Source of the DNA: Eubacteriaceae bacterium
GTDB lineage: Bacteria; Bacillota_A; Clostridia; Eubacteriales; Anaerofustaceae
Direction of reading: 5' to 3'
Assembly (NCBI GenBank): GCA_031280495.1
Contig: JAITGT010000063.1
Location: forward strand, 1 to 11,494
Length of the DNA stretch: 11,494 bases
Each line of letters starts with the position of its first letter. The first letter of the stretch is position 1. This document shows positions 1 to 6,573 of this stretch, piece by piece. The position numbers and the translations under genes were made by a program. Under the pieces are notes generated by a model, which was not told the origin of the DNA, made no database searches, and worked only from the letters and a program-made list of their open reading frames with translations.

Positions 1-1
1 T

Positions 2-580
2 TATGGCTCCCTTTCGCCTTATGGGGCTGACATCCCGCTTGCGGTTGCCGGCGTTGTTGCGAAAGTAAACACGGTTGTTCTCGCGTTTAACGTGGGGACA
101 GGGCAGGGCTGCCAGCCAATCTTAGGCTTTAACTATGGCGCAAAAAATTATTCGAGGGTTCGGGAGACTTATCTTAAGGCGGCAGCAATCTCTTTGGTCA
201 TGTCAACATCGTTTTTCGCCTGTTTTCAGCTCTTTCCAAGGCAGATAGCCTCTATCTTCGGAAGCGGCAGCGATTTGTACTTCCAGTTTGCTGAGCGGTA
301 TATACGCATTTACATGCTGCTTATGTTCGCCAACGGGCTGCAGCCCATCACTGTTAATTTTTTCAACTCAATTGGAAAGGCAGCGCAAGGCATTTTCCTT
401 TCCATCACGCGCCAGGGGCTTTACCTTATTCCACTTTTGCTGCTATTGCCGATGAAATATGGCATTGAAGGCGCAGTGTTTGCTGGGCCAATCGCTGATT
501 CGTTCGCAGTCACCACCTGCGTGCTGATGGCAATGCGCGAGCTAAGGCGGCTAAAAGCGCTGGACTCTGGAATCGCCTGA
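2..580 (+). CDS. MATE family multidrug/toxin efflux transporter, C-terminal part (5' end outside window)
   Basis: The frame is open from base 2, so the gene enters from the left edge; a GTG at 92 lies inside the conserved core and is not the real start. About 192 residues are visible. The stretch reading VGTGQGCQPILGFNYGAKNY is the typical mid-protein signature of MATE cation antiporters, which export drugs or metabolites across the inner membrane in exchange for Na+ or H+. After it come several hydrophobic segments (around ISLVMSTSFFACF, IRIYMLLMFANGLQPITV, LYLIPLLLLLP and AGPIADSFAVTTCVLMAM) and a short basic tail ending ALDSGIA. This fits the last four or five of the usual twelve helices. 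The cysteine desulfurase gene starts 24 bases after the stop, so the two are probably cotranscribed. Family assignment is secure; the substrate cannot be told. Confidence 0.9.
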   Translation, partial: YGSLSPYGADIPLAVAGVVAKVNTVVLAFNVGTGQGCQPILGFNYGAKNYSRVRETYLKAAAISLVMSTSFFACFQLFPRQIASIFGSGSDLYFQFAERYIRIYMLLMFANGLQPITVNFFNSIGKAAQGIFLSITRQGLYLIPLLLLLPMKYGIEGAVFAGPIADSFAVTTCVLMAMRELRRLKALDSGIA

Positions 581-604
581 CTTGCATATATCGAAAGGAG
601 TGTT

Positions 605-1768
605 ATGGACAACAGAATATATGTCGACAACAGCGCAACCACAAGGGTTTCGAAAACAGCAATGGATGCAATGCTTCCATGCTTTTGCGAAGACTACGGA
701 AATCCGTCTTCAATTCACTCATTCGGCCAAGAAGCCAAAAAAAAGCTAGAGGCGAGCCGAAGCACCGTTGCGAAAGCCATTGGGGCCCATTCGACAGAGA
801 TCTACTTCACGTCCGGAGGCACGGAAAGCGATAACTGGGCGCTTCATGCAGCGTGTGCGCAAAGACAGGGCAAGGGAAGGCACATTGTTTCTACAGCTAT
901 CGAACACAGTGCCATACTTCAGACGCTTGATTCCCTAAAAGCGCGCGGCTTTGAGGTTACGCTTCTAAATCCAGACAAAAATGGGCAAATATCGCCGAAT
1001 ACCCTGGAAAATGCCCTTCGAAACGACACCATTCTCATCAGCGCAATGTTGGCAAACAATGTTGTGGGAACTGTTCTAGACATAAAGGCTCTTGCCTCCG
1101 TCGCTAAGCGGCGCCGCATTCTGTTTCATACAGACGCTGTGCAGGCAGTCGGCCACATACCTGTCAGCGTGCGCGAAATAGGATGCGATTTGCTCTCGCT
1201 TTCCTCGCACAAATTCCATGGCCCAAAAGGGGCAGGGGCGCTTTTCGCCCGAATTGGCCTGTTCCCTCAAGCGTTTATGACAGGAGGCGGGCAAGAGCGC
1301 GGCGCCCGCTCTGGAACGGAAAATATACCTGGCATTGTTGGCATGGCTGCAGCGCTACAGGAAAGCGTCGCCCAGCTCTCAGAGAGTGTCCCATACCTTT
1401 CGGGCCTTCGCGACAAGTTTGTGGAGGGGGCACTAAAGATCGCCGGGGTTCAGCTTACGGGCGACCCTGTCTCCCGCCTGCCTGGCCACGCGTCCTTTGT
1501 CATTGAAGGGATTGGGCATTCTGCCCTTCTTATCGGCGAACTAAATGATGCTGGGATCTGCGCTGGTACTGGATCTGCCTGCTCACAGTCCAGCAATGAA
1601 GCGCCCCATGTCCTAACGGCAGTTGGCATAGAGGGAAGCCTTTCGAATGAGGCCCTGAGGGTTTCTTTTTCTGTCTACAACACAGAGGAGGAAGCGGATC
1701 GCATGCTTGCCATCCTCCCAGCTGTCGTTGAGCGCCTCCGAAAGAAGAAAAAGGCCGCTCTGGTTTAA
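605..1768 (+). CDS. Cysteine desulfurase, NifS/IscS-type (PLP-dependent)
   Basis: This 387-residue protein has the usual length for class V aminotransferase-fold cysteine desulfurases, which take sulfur from L-cysteine as an enzyme persulfide for Fe-S clusters, thiolated tRNA or cofactors. Visible landmarks are the N-terminal YVDNSATTRVS, the phosphate-binding SGGTESDNWAL (70-80), the cofactor-stacking His101 (EHSAI), Asp177/Gln180 (HTDAVQA), the PLP lysine Lys203 in SSHKFHGPKGAG, the RSGTEN motif (236-240) and the catalytic Cys326 in GTGSACSQSS. The ATG at 605 follows a GAAAGGAG ribosome site by four bases and the alignment starts where the family starts. It sits 24 bases after the MATE gene. 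No iscU, thiI or mnmA follows, so the acceptor is not shown by context. The C-terminus is a basic cluster (RLRKKKKAALV). The family is certain; which paralogue (iscS, nifS or other) is not. Confidence 0.95.
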   Translation: MDNRIYVDNSATTRVSKTAMDAMLPCFCEDYGNPSSIHSFGQEAKKKLEASRSTVAKAIGAHSTEIYFTSGGTESDNWALHAACAQRQGKGRHIVSTAIEHSAILQTLDSLKARGFEVTLLNPDKNGQISPNTLENALRNDTILISAMLANNVVGTVLDIKALASVAKRRRILFHTDAVQAVGHIPVSVREIGCDLLSLSSHKFHGPKGAGALFARIGLFPQAFMTGGGQERGARSGTENIPGIVGMAAALQESVAQLSESVPYLSGLRDKFVEGALKIAGVQLTGDPVSRLPGHASFVIEGIGHSALLIGELNDAGICAGTGSACSQSSNEAPHVLTAVGIEGSLSNEALRVSFSVYNTEEEADRMLAILPAVVERLRKKKKAALV

Positions 1769-1784
1769 CCCATATTGCCATAAG

Positions 1785-1805
1785 CCCCCGCCTTAAGGCG
1801 GCGGG
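1785..1805. repeat. GC-rich hairpin, possible IS200/IS605 end or weak terminator
   Basis: CCGCC-TTAA-GGCGG forms a 5-bp stem with a TTAA loop, extended by two more C-G pairs beyond a C-C mismatch. It lies 16 bases after the cysteine desulfurase stop and is followed by GATGAATGGCC rather than a T-run, so it is not a standard intrinsic terminator. The layout (AAGCCCCCGCC, short loop, GGCGGG, GATGAATGG) recalls the hairpins at ends of IS200/IS605 elements, and the decayed tnpA begins 82 bases further on. It may be the left-end hairpin of that element or a leftover right end of another copy. Confidence 0.45.
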
Positions 1806-1886
1806 ATGAATGGCCAGGGCCTTGGCTCTCCTTCGCTAGAATTCTGCAAATATATTCAGTCGACTATGCAGTAATAGTGTGATGAT

Positions 1887-2259
1887 GTGGAATTAGACAG
1901 CGATGCCTATTCAGTTTTTTTTACTATATTATCATCTTGCGCTTGCAGCGAAATATCGCCGAAAGGCGTTTGGCAAAGATATTTCAAACCGTGAAAAGAA
2001 GTATTTGGGTATATAGCTCCTGCGCAAAAGGCTGTCGCTGACAGAGTGGGAAAAGGCCATATGCATGCACTTTTCAAAGGTATCCCAAAACAGAGGCAAG
2101 CCAATAAAAGTGCAGGCAGCCAGCTTTTTGAAGAGAGTTTCAGCAGTCAGGGCTGTAATGATGGAAAGCGCGCTTTTGGAGCCAGAGCTGCTGGCCGCAG
2201 GCGGCGCTCCGCTTGAAGCAGTTAAGGGGCAAATCGAAAGCCAGGGCGAAAAGCATTGA
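1887..2259 (+). pseudogene. tnpA: tnpA remnant, IS200-type Y1 (HUH) transposase, frameshifted
   Basis: A GTG at 1887 begins VELDSDAYSVFF, the usual N-terminal pattern of a branch of IS200/IS605 TnpA (MELD..SVFLLYYHL). After a frame change near a run of eight T's (about 1914-1922), the sequence AAKYRRKAFGKDISNREKKY (1945-2004) matches the conserved YHLV..KYRRK block. A stop at 2014-2016 follows, and in another frame GKGHMHALFKGIPK (2052-2093) corresponds to the HUH metal-binding DHVHMLV.IPPK motif, with both histidines kept. The final piece, ending EAVKGQIESQGEKH at 2259, resembles the usual C-terminal helix. The total span of about 124 codons is near the 130-155 of the family. TnpA would cut and rejoin single-stranded DNA at the element ends; this copy is dead. 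The N-terminal and KYRRK matches are firm, the C-terminal piece less so. Confidence 0.7.
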
Positions 2260-2275
2260 ATAAAGCGAAAAACTG

Positions 2276-3022
2276 CATAAAGTGTATTGATTCAGGATAT
2301 ATCCCAGCAAAGCGCAGGAAACGCTGCTTGCCAAAGCCTTTGGCTGCGCGCGGTTCATTTACAGCCGCATGCCTGCACAAGATAGGGCATTGCGGGAAAA
2401 CCAAAGAAATACTCCGGCGCAGTACAAGTCAGAATTTCCGTAGCTTAAAGAAGCCAGCAGCTTTGCGCCTGCGAATGCCCAACTGCACTTGCAGGCGGCA
2501 TTCAGCAGTTTTTTCCGCTTTTATGTCGCCGGATGGCGGCAGGGCAAACTATCCGAGGTCTTGCCGGCTTGCGCCTGAAAAGCTTGCAAAAGGGCAGCAG
2601 CAACCGAAACAGGCAGCGCATAAAAGCTGCGCGCCTGCATGAGCGCATTGCCATTAGGAGAAAAGGCTTTTTGCGCAAGCAGGGCAGGCGGATAGCCAAC
2701 GCCTATAACGCAGCCTGCATTGATGTTTTGACATGAAGGGGATACCGCGGCCCTTCATTTCGGCAAAATCGTTTCCGGCAATGGCTGGGGAATGTTCCGC
2801 GCAATGCTTGCCTGCGAACTTGCCGAACAGGGAAAGCGGCCTGCATCTGTTGATAAATGGCGTCCGCTAAGCAAAACATGTTCAAGGTGTGGCGAATCTA
2901 AGGAAATCCTTGCGCTGTCGGAGCGCGCATACTGCTGCGGCAGCTGCGGTTTTGCCTGCGGCAGAGGCATAAACACTGCAATAAACATGAGGAACGAGGG
3001 TTTGCGCCTGCTGATGGCGTGA
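2276..3022 (+). pseudogene. tnpB: tnpB remnant (IS605 OrfB, RNA-guided RuvC nuclease family), deleted and frameshifted
   Basis: Frame 2 reads HKVY, stop, FRIYPSKAQETLLAKAFGC (to about 2347), then YSRM and, near 2430, TPAQYKSEFP, stop, LKE, the classic TnpB N-terminus. Another block, ANAQLHLQAAFSSFFRF (about 2475-2526), follows. The next recognisable block is KGSSNRNRQRIKAARLHERI and FLRKQGRRIANAYNAACIDVL (2590-2730), then, after frame changes near 2734-2750, ALHFGK and SGNGWGMF and the zinc finger SKTC..C / CCGSC ending GINTAINMRNEGLRLLMA at 3022. Total length is about 249 codons against 370-400 in the family. The missing part is the middle of the protein, including the first RuvC aspartate. 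The usual catalytic Glu motif (IEDL) reads IDVL, and the last RuvC motif DRD reads GRG at 2960-2968. It is certainly a relic, and TnpB identity is secure. Confidence 0.88.
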
Positions 3023-3094
3023 GCTTGCCATAAAACCGAAGGACGCATGGGTCTTCTCGCTGGCACTGGCTCGGCTGCGGGCCTTGAGCGGGAA

Positions 3095-3122
3095 GCACTC
3101 GCGTCTGTAGGCGCGGGAGTGC
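3095..3122 (+). repeat. Right-end hairpin of the IS200/IS605 relic (omega-RNA 3' hairpin-like)
   Basis: GCACTC at 3095-3100 pairs perfectly with GAGTGC at 3117-3122, and the stem extends inward by two G-C/C-G pairs past a G-G mismatch. It lies about 75 bases after the tnpB stop and is followed by GTCAC. In IS200/IS605 elements the sequence 3' of tnpB contains a subterminal hairpin that guides transposition and forms the end of the TnpB guide RNA scaffold. Position and shape fit; function is inferred. The mutY stop codon is only 64 bases further right. Confidence 0.6.
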
Positions 3123-3185
3123 GTCACTCGGCATTCAAAGAGTTTATGAATGCAGGCTGTGTGAGCTATAAGCGCCGCGCCAGCT

Positions 3186-4226
3186 TTAAAGCAATTTTCG
3201 AAATGCAGTGGGAAGGGCAAACTTTTTGCTTATTTCATGCGGGCTTGCCCAGGCAAACATGGGAACTGGCGGAGATGCTTTGGCTTCATAAACGAGCATG
3301 CGCCATTCGATGTGCGAAAAAATATGGCTCGCCTCCCTTGAGCCCATAATTTCAACCGACTCAAAGCCCATGTGCATAAGCCACTTTTTGGCATCTTCCT
3401 CGCTCAGAAAGCCGCTGGCGTTCGGCAACTCCCGCATTTCGCTGAGAAGGCCGCGTTCCGGCCGTTTTGAGAGAGCAACGAGCCCTTGGTGGCTGAGGGC
3501 AAAAACAGTCATGCTTTCCACCCGCTTTGCCTTATGGGCTTTTGGCAGAGGAAATGAGTTTTCGGCGTTTTCCATATGGGCAAGGCAGTGAAGCTGGACA
3601 GGGCAGGCTTCGCATGCAGGGGACTTTGGCGTGCACAAGGTTTCCCCCAGTTCCATGACCGCCTCATTTGAGGCGCCGGGATCCAGATCGCCCATTGCCT
3701 CTTCATAGGCCGTTTTGGCCAGCGCCCTGTCCAAAGGCCATAAAGCAAGGACGCGCGAGGCAACTCGCAGAGCATTAGCATCAATGGCGGCCTGTTTTTC
3801 CCCATAGCAGATAGAGGCAATTGCGGCTGCTGTATATGGCCCGATGCCAGGCAGTTTGAGAAGCCCCTCGAAGGAATTCGGCAGCCCGCCTGCAGCCAGG
3901 GCAGCTTTTGCCGCTTTATGCAAGTTCTTCGCCCGCCCATAGTATCCCAGCCCTTCCCAGGCTTTTAGCACGCTTTCGCTTTCTGCCGCGGCTAGGCGCT
4001 CTAGGTCCGGAAACCGATCGACGAAGTCTGGCCAGCGGACAGCGGCTACCTGGGCGCGGGTCTGCTGGGCCATGACTTCCGAGACCAATATGAGGTATGG
4101 ATCTTTAGTGCCTCGCCATGGAAGCGGACGTTTGTTTTTTTCGAGCCATTTAGTTAGCGCCTGCAAAAAATCGGCGGGGAAATCCCGCCGAAGTTTTGCA
4201 TCCGGCTGGTTAGCCTTGCTCTTCAA
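3186..4226 (-). CDS. mutY: A/G-specific adenine DNA glycosylase MutY
   Basis: MutY removes adenine mispaired with 8-oxoguanine in base-excision repair. Numbering from an upstream in-frame ATG at 4334 (382 codons), the catalytic Glu86 sits in SEVMAQQT, the helix-hairpin-helix is LPGIGPYTAAA (161-171), and the catalytic Asp185 is in AAIDANALRVASR. The [4Fe-4S] cysteines are 234, 241, 244 and 250 with the exact C-x6-C-x2-C-x5-C spacing. The C-terminal 8-oxoG-reading domain shows the HIFSHIEW motif (337-344). The start is uncertain. The ATG at 4334 would overlap the upstream gene by 125 bases and add about 36 residues without family character. I chose the TTG at 4226, which overlaps it by only 17 bases and places the start near the usual N-terminus, but it has no clear ribosome site, so translational coupling is likely. 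Cotranscription with the upstream URO-D-like gene is expected. Confidence 0.93.
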   Translation of the reverse strand: MKSKANQPDAKLRRDFPADFLQALTKWLEKNKRPLPWRGTKDPYLILVSEVMAQQTRAQVAAVRWPDFVDRFPDLERLAAAESESVLKAWEGLGYYGRAKNLHKAAKAALAAGGLPNSFEGLLKLPGIGPYTAAAIASICYGEKQAAIDANALRVASRVLALWPLDRALAKTAYEEAMGDLDPGASNEAVMELGETLCTPKSPACEACPVQLHCLAHMENAENSFPLPKAHKAKRVESMTVFALSHQGLVALSKRPERGLLSEMRELPNASGFLSEEDAKKWLMHMGFESVEIMGSREASHIFSHIEWRMLVYEAKASPPVPMFAWASPHEISKKFALPTAFRKLL

Positions 4227-5295
4227 TAGTTGAAACGCGGTTGGCAGGGTTTTGATAGAAAACGGAGCCGTATTCGTAGCATTCGTCAGAAATCCATTGG
4301 TTAATGCGCTGAATGTCAGGCGGAATCTCAGCATTCATGGCGCAGCTGTTGCCGAAAAGGCCGCCAAAGAAGACATATCCCCCGCCTTTTCCATAGCGGT
4401 CGATATGGCTGCGCACTGCCTGCCGCGCCTCTTCCTCCGTTGAGCTCGTGGTAAGGTTTGGAGCGTCCCAGCCTCCACAGATAGCTATTTTGTTGCCAAA
4501 TTTTTTCTTGAGCGCGTCTAAGTCGTTTTCGATCTGCGCTGGATTCCAGTATCGGACGCCGAAATCAATCATGTCTCCAACGAAGTCCTCGCAGCGCCCG
4601 CAATTATGAAAATCGATAAAGGCCCCTGTGTCGACTGCCGGCTTTGAGATCTTTTCATAAATGGGCTTGAAAAATTCGCGGTACATTGCCGGCGAGAAAA
4701 ACGGCGCCTGTTTGGCGGCGGAGTCGTCAGCAATAGCCACGAGATCTGGTTTGTAGTGCTGAACAATGTTTCTGACGATGGGAACATACCAGTCGGCCAT
4801 GAAGTTAAGCAGCTCCTTGACTTCATCCGGCTCTTCATATAGGTAGCAAAGTGCGTCGTTAAACCCTGTCAATGCGACCAGCTGCTCGAAAGGCTGCATG
4901 CCAAGCGCACAAGACAGCGCGACTTCGTCGCGGTTGATATTCGAAAGCTCAGATTGCGCCATGGCTGCCCAGTCCAGATTCGGTGCCTCTGGCTTTTTGA
5001 TGACTGTGCGCCACTTTGTGATGTCGCGAAGGATTGGGTTGTTTGGATCTGGTATGCCTGCAAATCCTGTGTCCTCCGGCCCAATTATGTAATTTGCGCC
5101 CCAAAAATCCTTCCATGGCTCCCTTGGCTGCATCCACATCGGCTTTAAGTCACTTTGCCCAACCCACATCGTGAGAGGCCCTGCCATTGCGGTCGATGGG
5201 CCATGATCCTTGTAGGGCATCATCCCCGGTACCCACTCTGGAATCTCGCCCCTTCCTAGCCTTAGATAGTTTTCTTTTGCGGTTATTGCTGCCAT
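4210..5295 (-). CDS. Uroporphyrinogen decarboxylase-superfamily protein (corrinoid methyltransferase-like)
   Basis: This 361-residue protein has the URO-D fold pattern: an N-terminal segment MAAITAKENYLRLGRGEIPEW, then YEEPDEVKELLNFM, ADDSAAKQAPFFSP (189-202), YREFFKPIYEKI, a possible zinc site FHNCGRC (His230, Cys232, Cys235), RYWNPAQ, and ICGGWD with Cys273. The His-x-Cys group and the late cysteine suggest the MtaA/MtbA-like methyltransferase branch, which moves methyl groups between a corrinoid and a thiol, rather than true haem-synthesis HemE. That is inference. The ATG at 5295 is preceded by AAGGAGGT at a spacing of six. No corrinoid protein or other methyltransferase gene is nearby; the neighbour is mutY, overlapped at the 3' end. 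The substrate is unknown. Confidence 0.85.
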   Translation of the reverse strand: MAAITAKENYLRLGRGEIPEWVPGMMPYKDHGPSTAMAGPLTMWVGQSDLKPMWMQPREPWKDFWGANYIIGPEDTGFAGIPDPNNPILRDITKWRTVIKKPEAPNLDWAAMAQSELSNINRDEVALSCALGMQPFEQLVALTGFNDALCYLYEEPDEVKELLNFMADWYVPIVRNIVQHYKPDLVAIADDSAAKQAPFFSPAMYREFFKPIYEKISKPAVDTGAFIDFHNCGRCEDFVGDMIDFGVRYWNPAQIENDLDALKKKFGNKIAICGGWDAPNLTTSSTEEEARQAVRSHIDRYGKGGGYVFFGGLFGNSCAMNAEIPPDIQRINQWISDECYEYGSVFYQNPANRVSTIEEQG

Positions 5296-5301
5296 GCCGC
5301 T

Positions 5302-5309
5302 ACCTCCTT
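5302..5309 (-). promoter_or_regulatory. Strong Shine-Dalgarno site of the URO-D-like gene
   Basis: The minus strand reads AAGGAGGT, an almost complete anti-16S match, six bases before the ATG at 5295. It fixes that start and predicts high translation. Confidence 0.85.
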
Positions 5310-5340
5310 GTATTGCAGAATTTTTGCGTTCTATGAATAA

Positions 5341-5369
5341 ATTTTATATGATTGAAGCAAAGAATTCAA
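5341..5369 (-). promoter_or_regulatory. Sigma-A-type promoter for the URO-D-like gene and mutY
   Basis: On the minus strand TTGAAT (5364-5369) and TAAAAT (5341-5346) are separated by exactly 17 bases, which predicts a transcript start near 5334 and a leader of about 40 bases to the ATG at 5295. The surroundings are AT-rich. No operator could be recognised. Confidence 0.5.
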
Positions 5370-5603
5370 TATATTCGCTGACGGGCAATGAATTTGTGGA
5401 TGGCAGGCGCAGTTGAGGCAATGTGCTTTGGCGCGCCTGAACCATTCAGCAAATAGCGTGCTTGCGCAGCTTAATTGCACATTTCAAAAAAATTATAAAT
5501 AATGTTTGTGTGCTGTAAAAAAGTTTACTTAATGGTCTTTCGGTGGTTAAATGAGAATATGATTAATTATTGTTTATAGTATCTTAATGATAGGTTTGAT
5601 GAT

Positions 5604-6563
5604 ATGAAATACATAAAATTATTGTCGATCTTGCTCTCGTTCTGCCTCATTTTGCCATATCCTGCCTATGCCGCACAGGGGAGCATTCTAAACATTGCCC
5701 CGCCTGGAGGCACCCTTGGCAAGGGGCAGTCCTACACTTTTGTTGCACAAATATTGACGGCTGCAGGAACAGTCCTACAACCGGCTGAAGGGCTGTATTG
5801 GTCTGTGCAAAGCCTCCATTCGGAAGGCACCTCATTTAAGGATGATGGGGCGGCTGGCGAGCTTACGATAGCGAAAGATGAGGAAAATGCATATGTGGAC
5901 ATACAGGCATCGGCAAAGACGGCGGACGGGGAGGCTCTTGCATCAACAGTTCGCATATACATTAGAGAAAACCAGCCGCCGCAAAAAGAGCCGCTTATCG
6001 TTGGCTCCCCTGAATTAACGCTGGACAATGAGTCATCGTCCGCGCTTCGGCTTCGCATAAAGCAGCCAACTGGGGCAGACGGAAGCGATGTGTACGTTTG
6101 CCTTGCCGGTGACAGTGAATTTAAGCTTGTTGCAAGCATGGGGGCGATGGATCCCGCAAAGATCCTATATGGCTTTGAATGCGGAAAATTCTATTACTTT
6201 AAGTGCGTTCCCTTTGTCTATGAGAATGGCGTGAAAGAGACAGGCGCGCATTCAGAGGTTGTATCCGCAAAAGTGCGCCCAGCAAACCCGTTTGCCCTAA
6301 AGGCGGTCGGCGGGGACAGATCTGTTAGGCTCAGCTGGGAGCCGGTTGACGACTGCGACGGATATGCAATCTACCGCTCATCTTCAAAAGGCGGCGCATA
6401 TAGCCTAATTCGCGCTATAGTCGGCAAAAATGCAAAAATGTACGTCGACGCGGCAACAGAAAGCGGCGCTGCATACTATTACAAGATTGTGTCATATAAA
6501 AAAGCAGGAGAGATCAAGGTCCCTTCTGCGTTTTCAGGGCCTGCAGCAGCCACTGCAAAATGA
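5604..6563 (+). CDS. Secreted protein with Ig-like and fibronectin type III-like domains, function unknown
   Basis: This is a 319-residue protein with a classical Sec signal peptide: a basic start MKYIK, a hydrophobic core LLSILLSFCLILPY and a cleavage site near AYA-AQG (residue 23/24). Residues about 27-121 look like a bacterial Ig-like beta domain (PPGGTLGKGQSYTFVAQ). Residues about 130-226 are FN3-like. Residues about 229-319 form a clearer FN3 domain (LSWEPVDDCDGYAIYRSS, then YYYKIVSYKKAG). It has no sortase motif, lipobox, S-layer repeat or C-terminal helix, so it is probably released or held by non-covalent contact. The ATG at 5604 has only a weak ribosome site (TAGG, about nine bases upstream) but is the only start that keeps the signal peptide. 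It stands alone, divergent from the URO-D-like gene, with transposon debris right after its stop. No enzymatic domain is visible. Confidence 0.85.
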   Translation: MKYIKLLSILLSFCLILPYPAYAAQGSILNIAPPGGTLGKGQSYTFVAQILTAAGTVLQPAEGLYWSVQSLHSEGTSFKDDGAAGELTIAKDEENAYVDIQASAKTADGEALASTVRIYIRENQPPQKEPLIVGSPELTLDNESSSALRLRIKQPTGADGSDVYVCLAGDSEFKLVASMGAMDPAKILYGFECGKFYYFKCVPFVYENGVKETGAHSEVVSAKVRPANPFALKAVGGDRSVRLSWEPVDDCDGYAIYRSSSKGGAYSLIRAIVGKNAKMYVDAATESGAAYYYKIVSYKKAGEIKVPSAFSGPAAATAK

Positions 6564-6573
6564 GCGGCAGCCT

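Larger units (their letters stand above)
1785..3128 (+). mobile_element. Decayed IS200/IS605-family insertion sequence (tnpA and tnpB remnants)
   Basis: Between the cysteine desulfurase gene and mutY there is no intact gene. The conceptual translation of the + strand contains, in the correct order and orientation, pieces of a Y1 HUH transposase (TnpA) and of TnpB, then a hairpin of right-end type. The boundaries are approximate: the left limit is put at the GC hairpin and the right limit just after the hairpin at 3095-3122. Both genes are broken by stops and frameshifts, and tnpB has lost its middle, so the copy cannot move on its own. Identification rests on protein motifs, not on defined ends or a target site. 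Confidence 0.75.
5296..5603. other. Divergent intergenic region between the URO-D-like gene and the secreted FN3 gene
   Basis: About 308 bases contain no credible coding sequence. The left part holds the minus-strand promoter and ribosome site. The middle contains a small CTGAA-CCA-TTCAG hairpin next to a GGCGCGCC palindrome. The last 115 bases are strongly AT-rich and must hold the + strand promoter. TTTACT (5524-5529) with TTAAAT (5547-5552) at 17 bases, or TATAGT at 5575-5580, are only weak candidates. Confidence 0.5.

Noticed and set aside
1785..1805. Standard rho-independent terminator for the cysteine desulfurase
   Set aside because: There is no T-run on the + strand after the stem and the stem has a mismatch after five pairs.
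1949..1985. GAAATATC/GATATTTC inverted repeat with a GCC-GAAA-GGC hairpin inside, similar to the repeat near tRNA-Leu
   Set aside because: It falls inside the KYRRKAFGKDIS coding block of tnpA, so the sequence is explained by conserved codons; similarity to the repeat at 6940-6984 is only about nine bases.
2065..2259. Separate 64-codon gene
   Set aside because: Its C-terminal part lines up with the end of the tnpA relic and its start lies inside the HUH block read in another frame, so it is a fragment of the pseudogene.
3047..3349. 100-codon + strand open frame over the IS right end and mutY 3' end
   Set aside because: It has no family resemblance and no ribosome site, and it overlaps the IS hairpin and the antisense strand of mutY.
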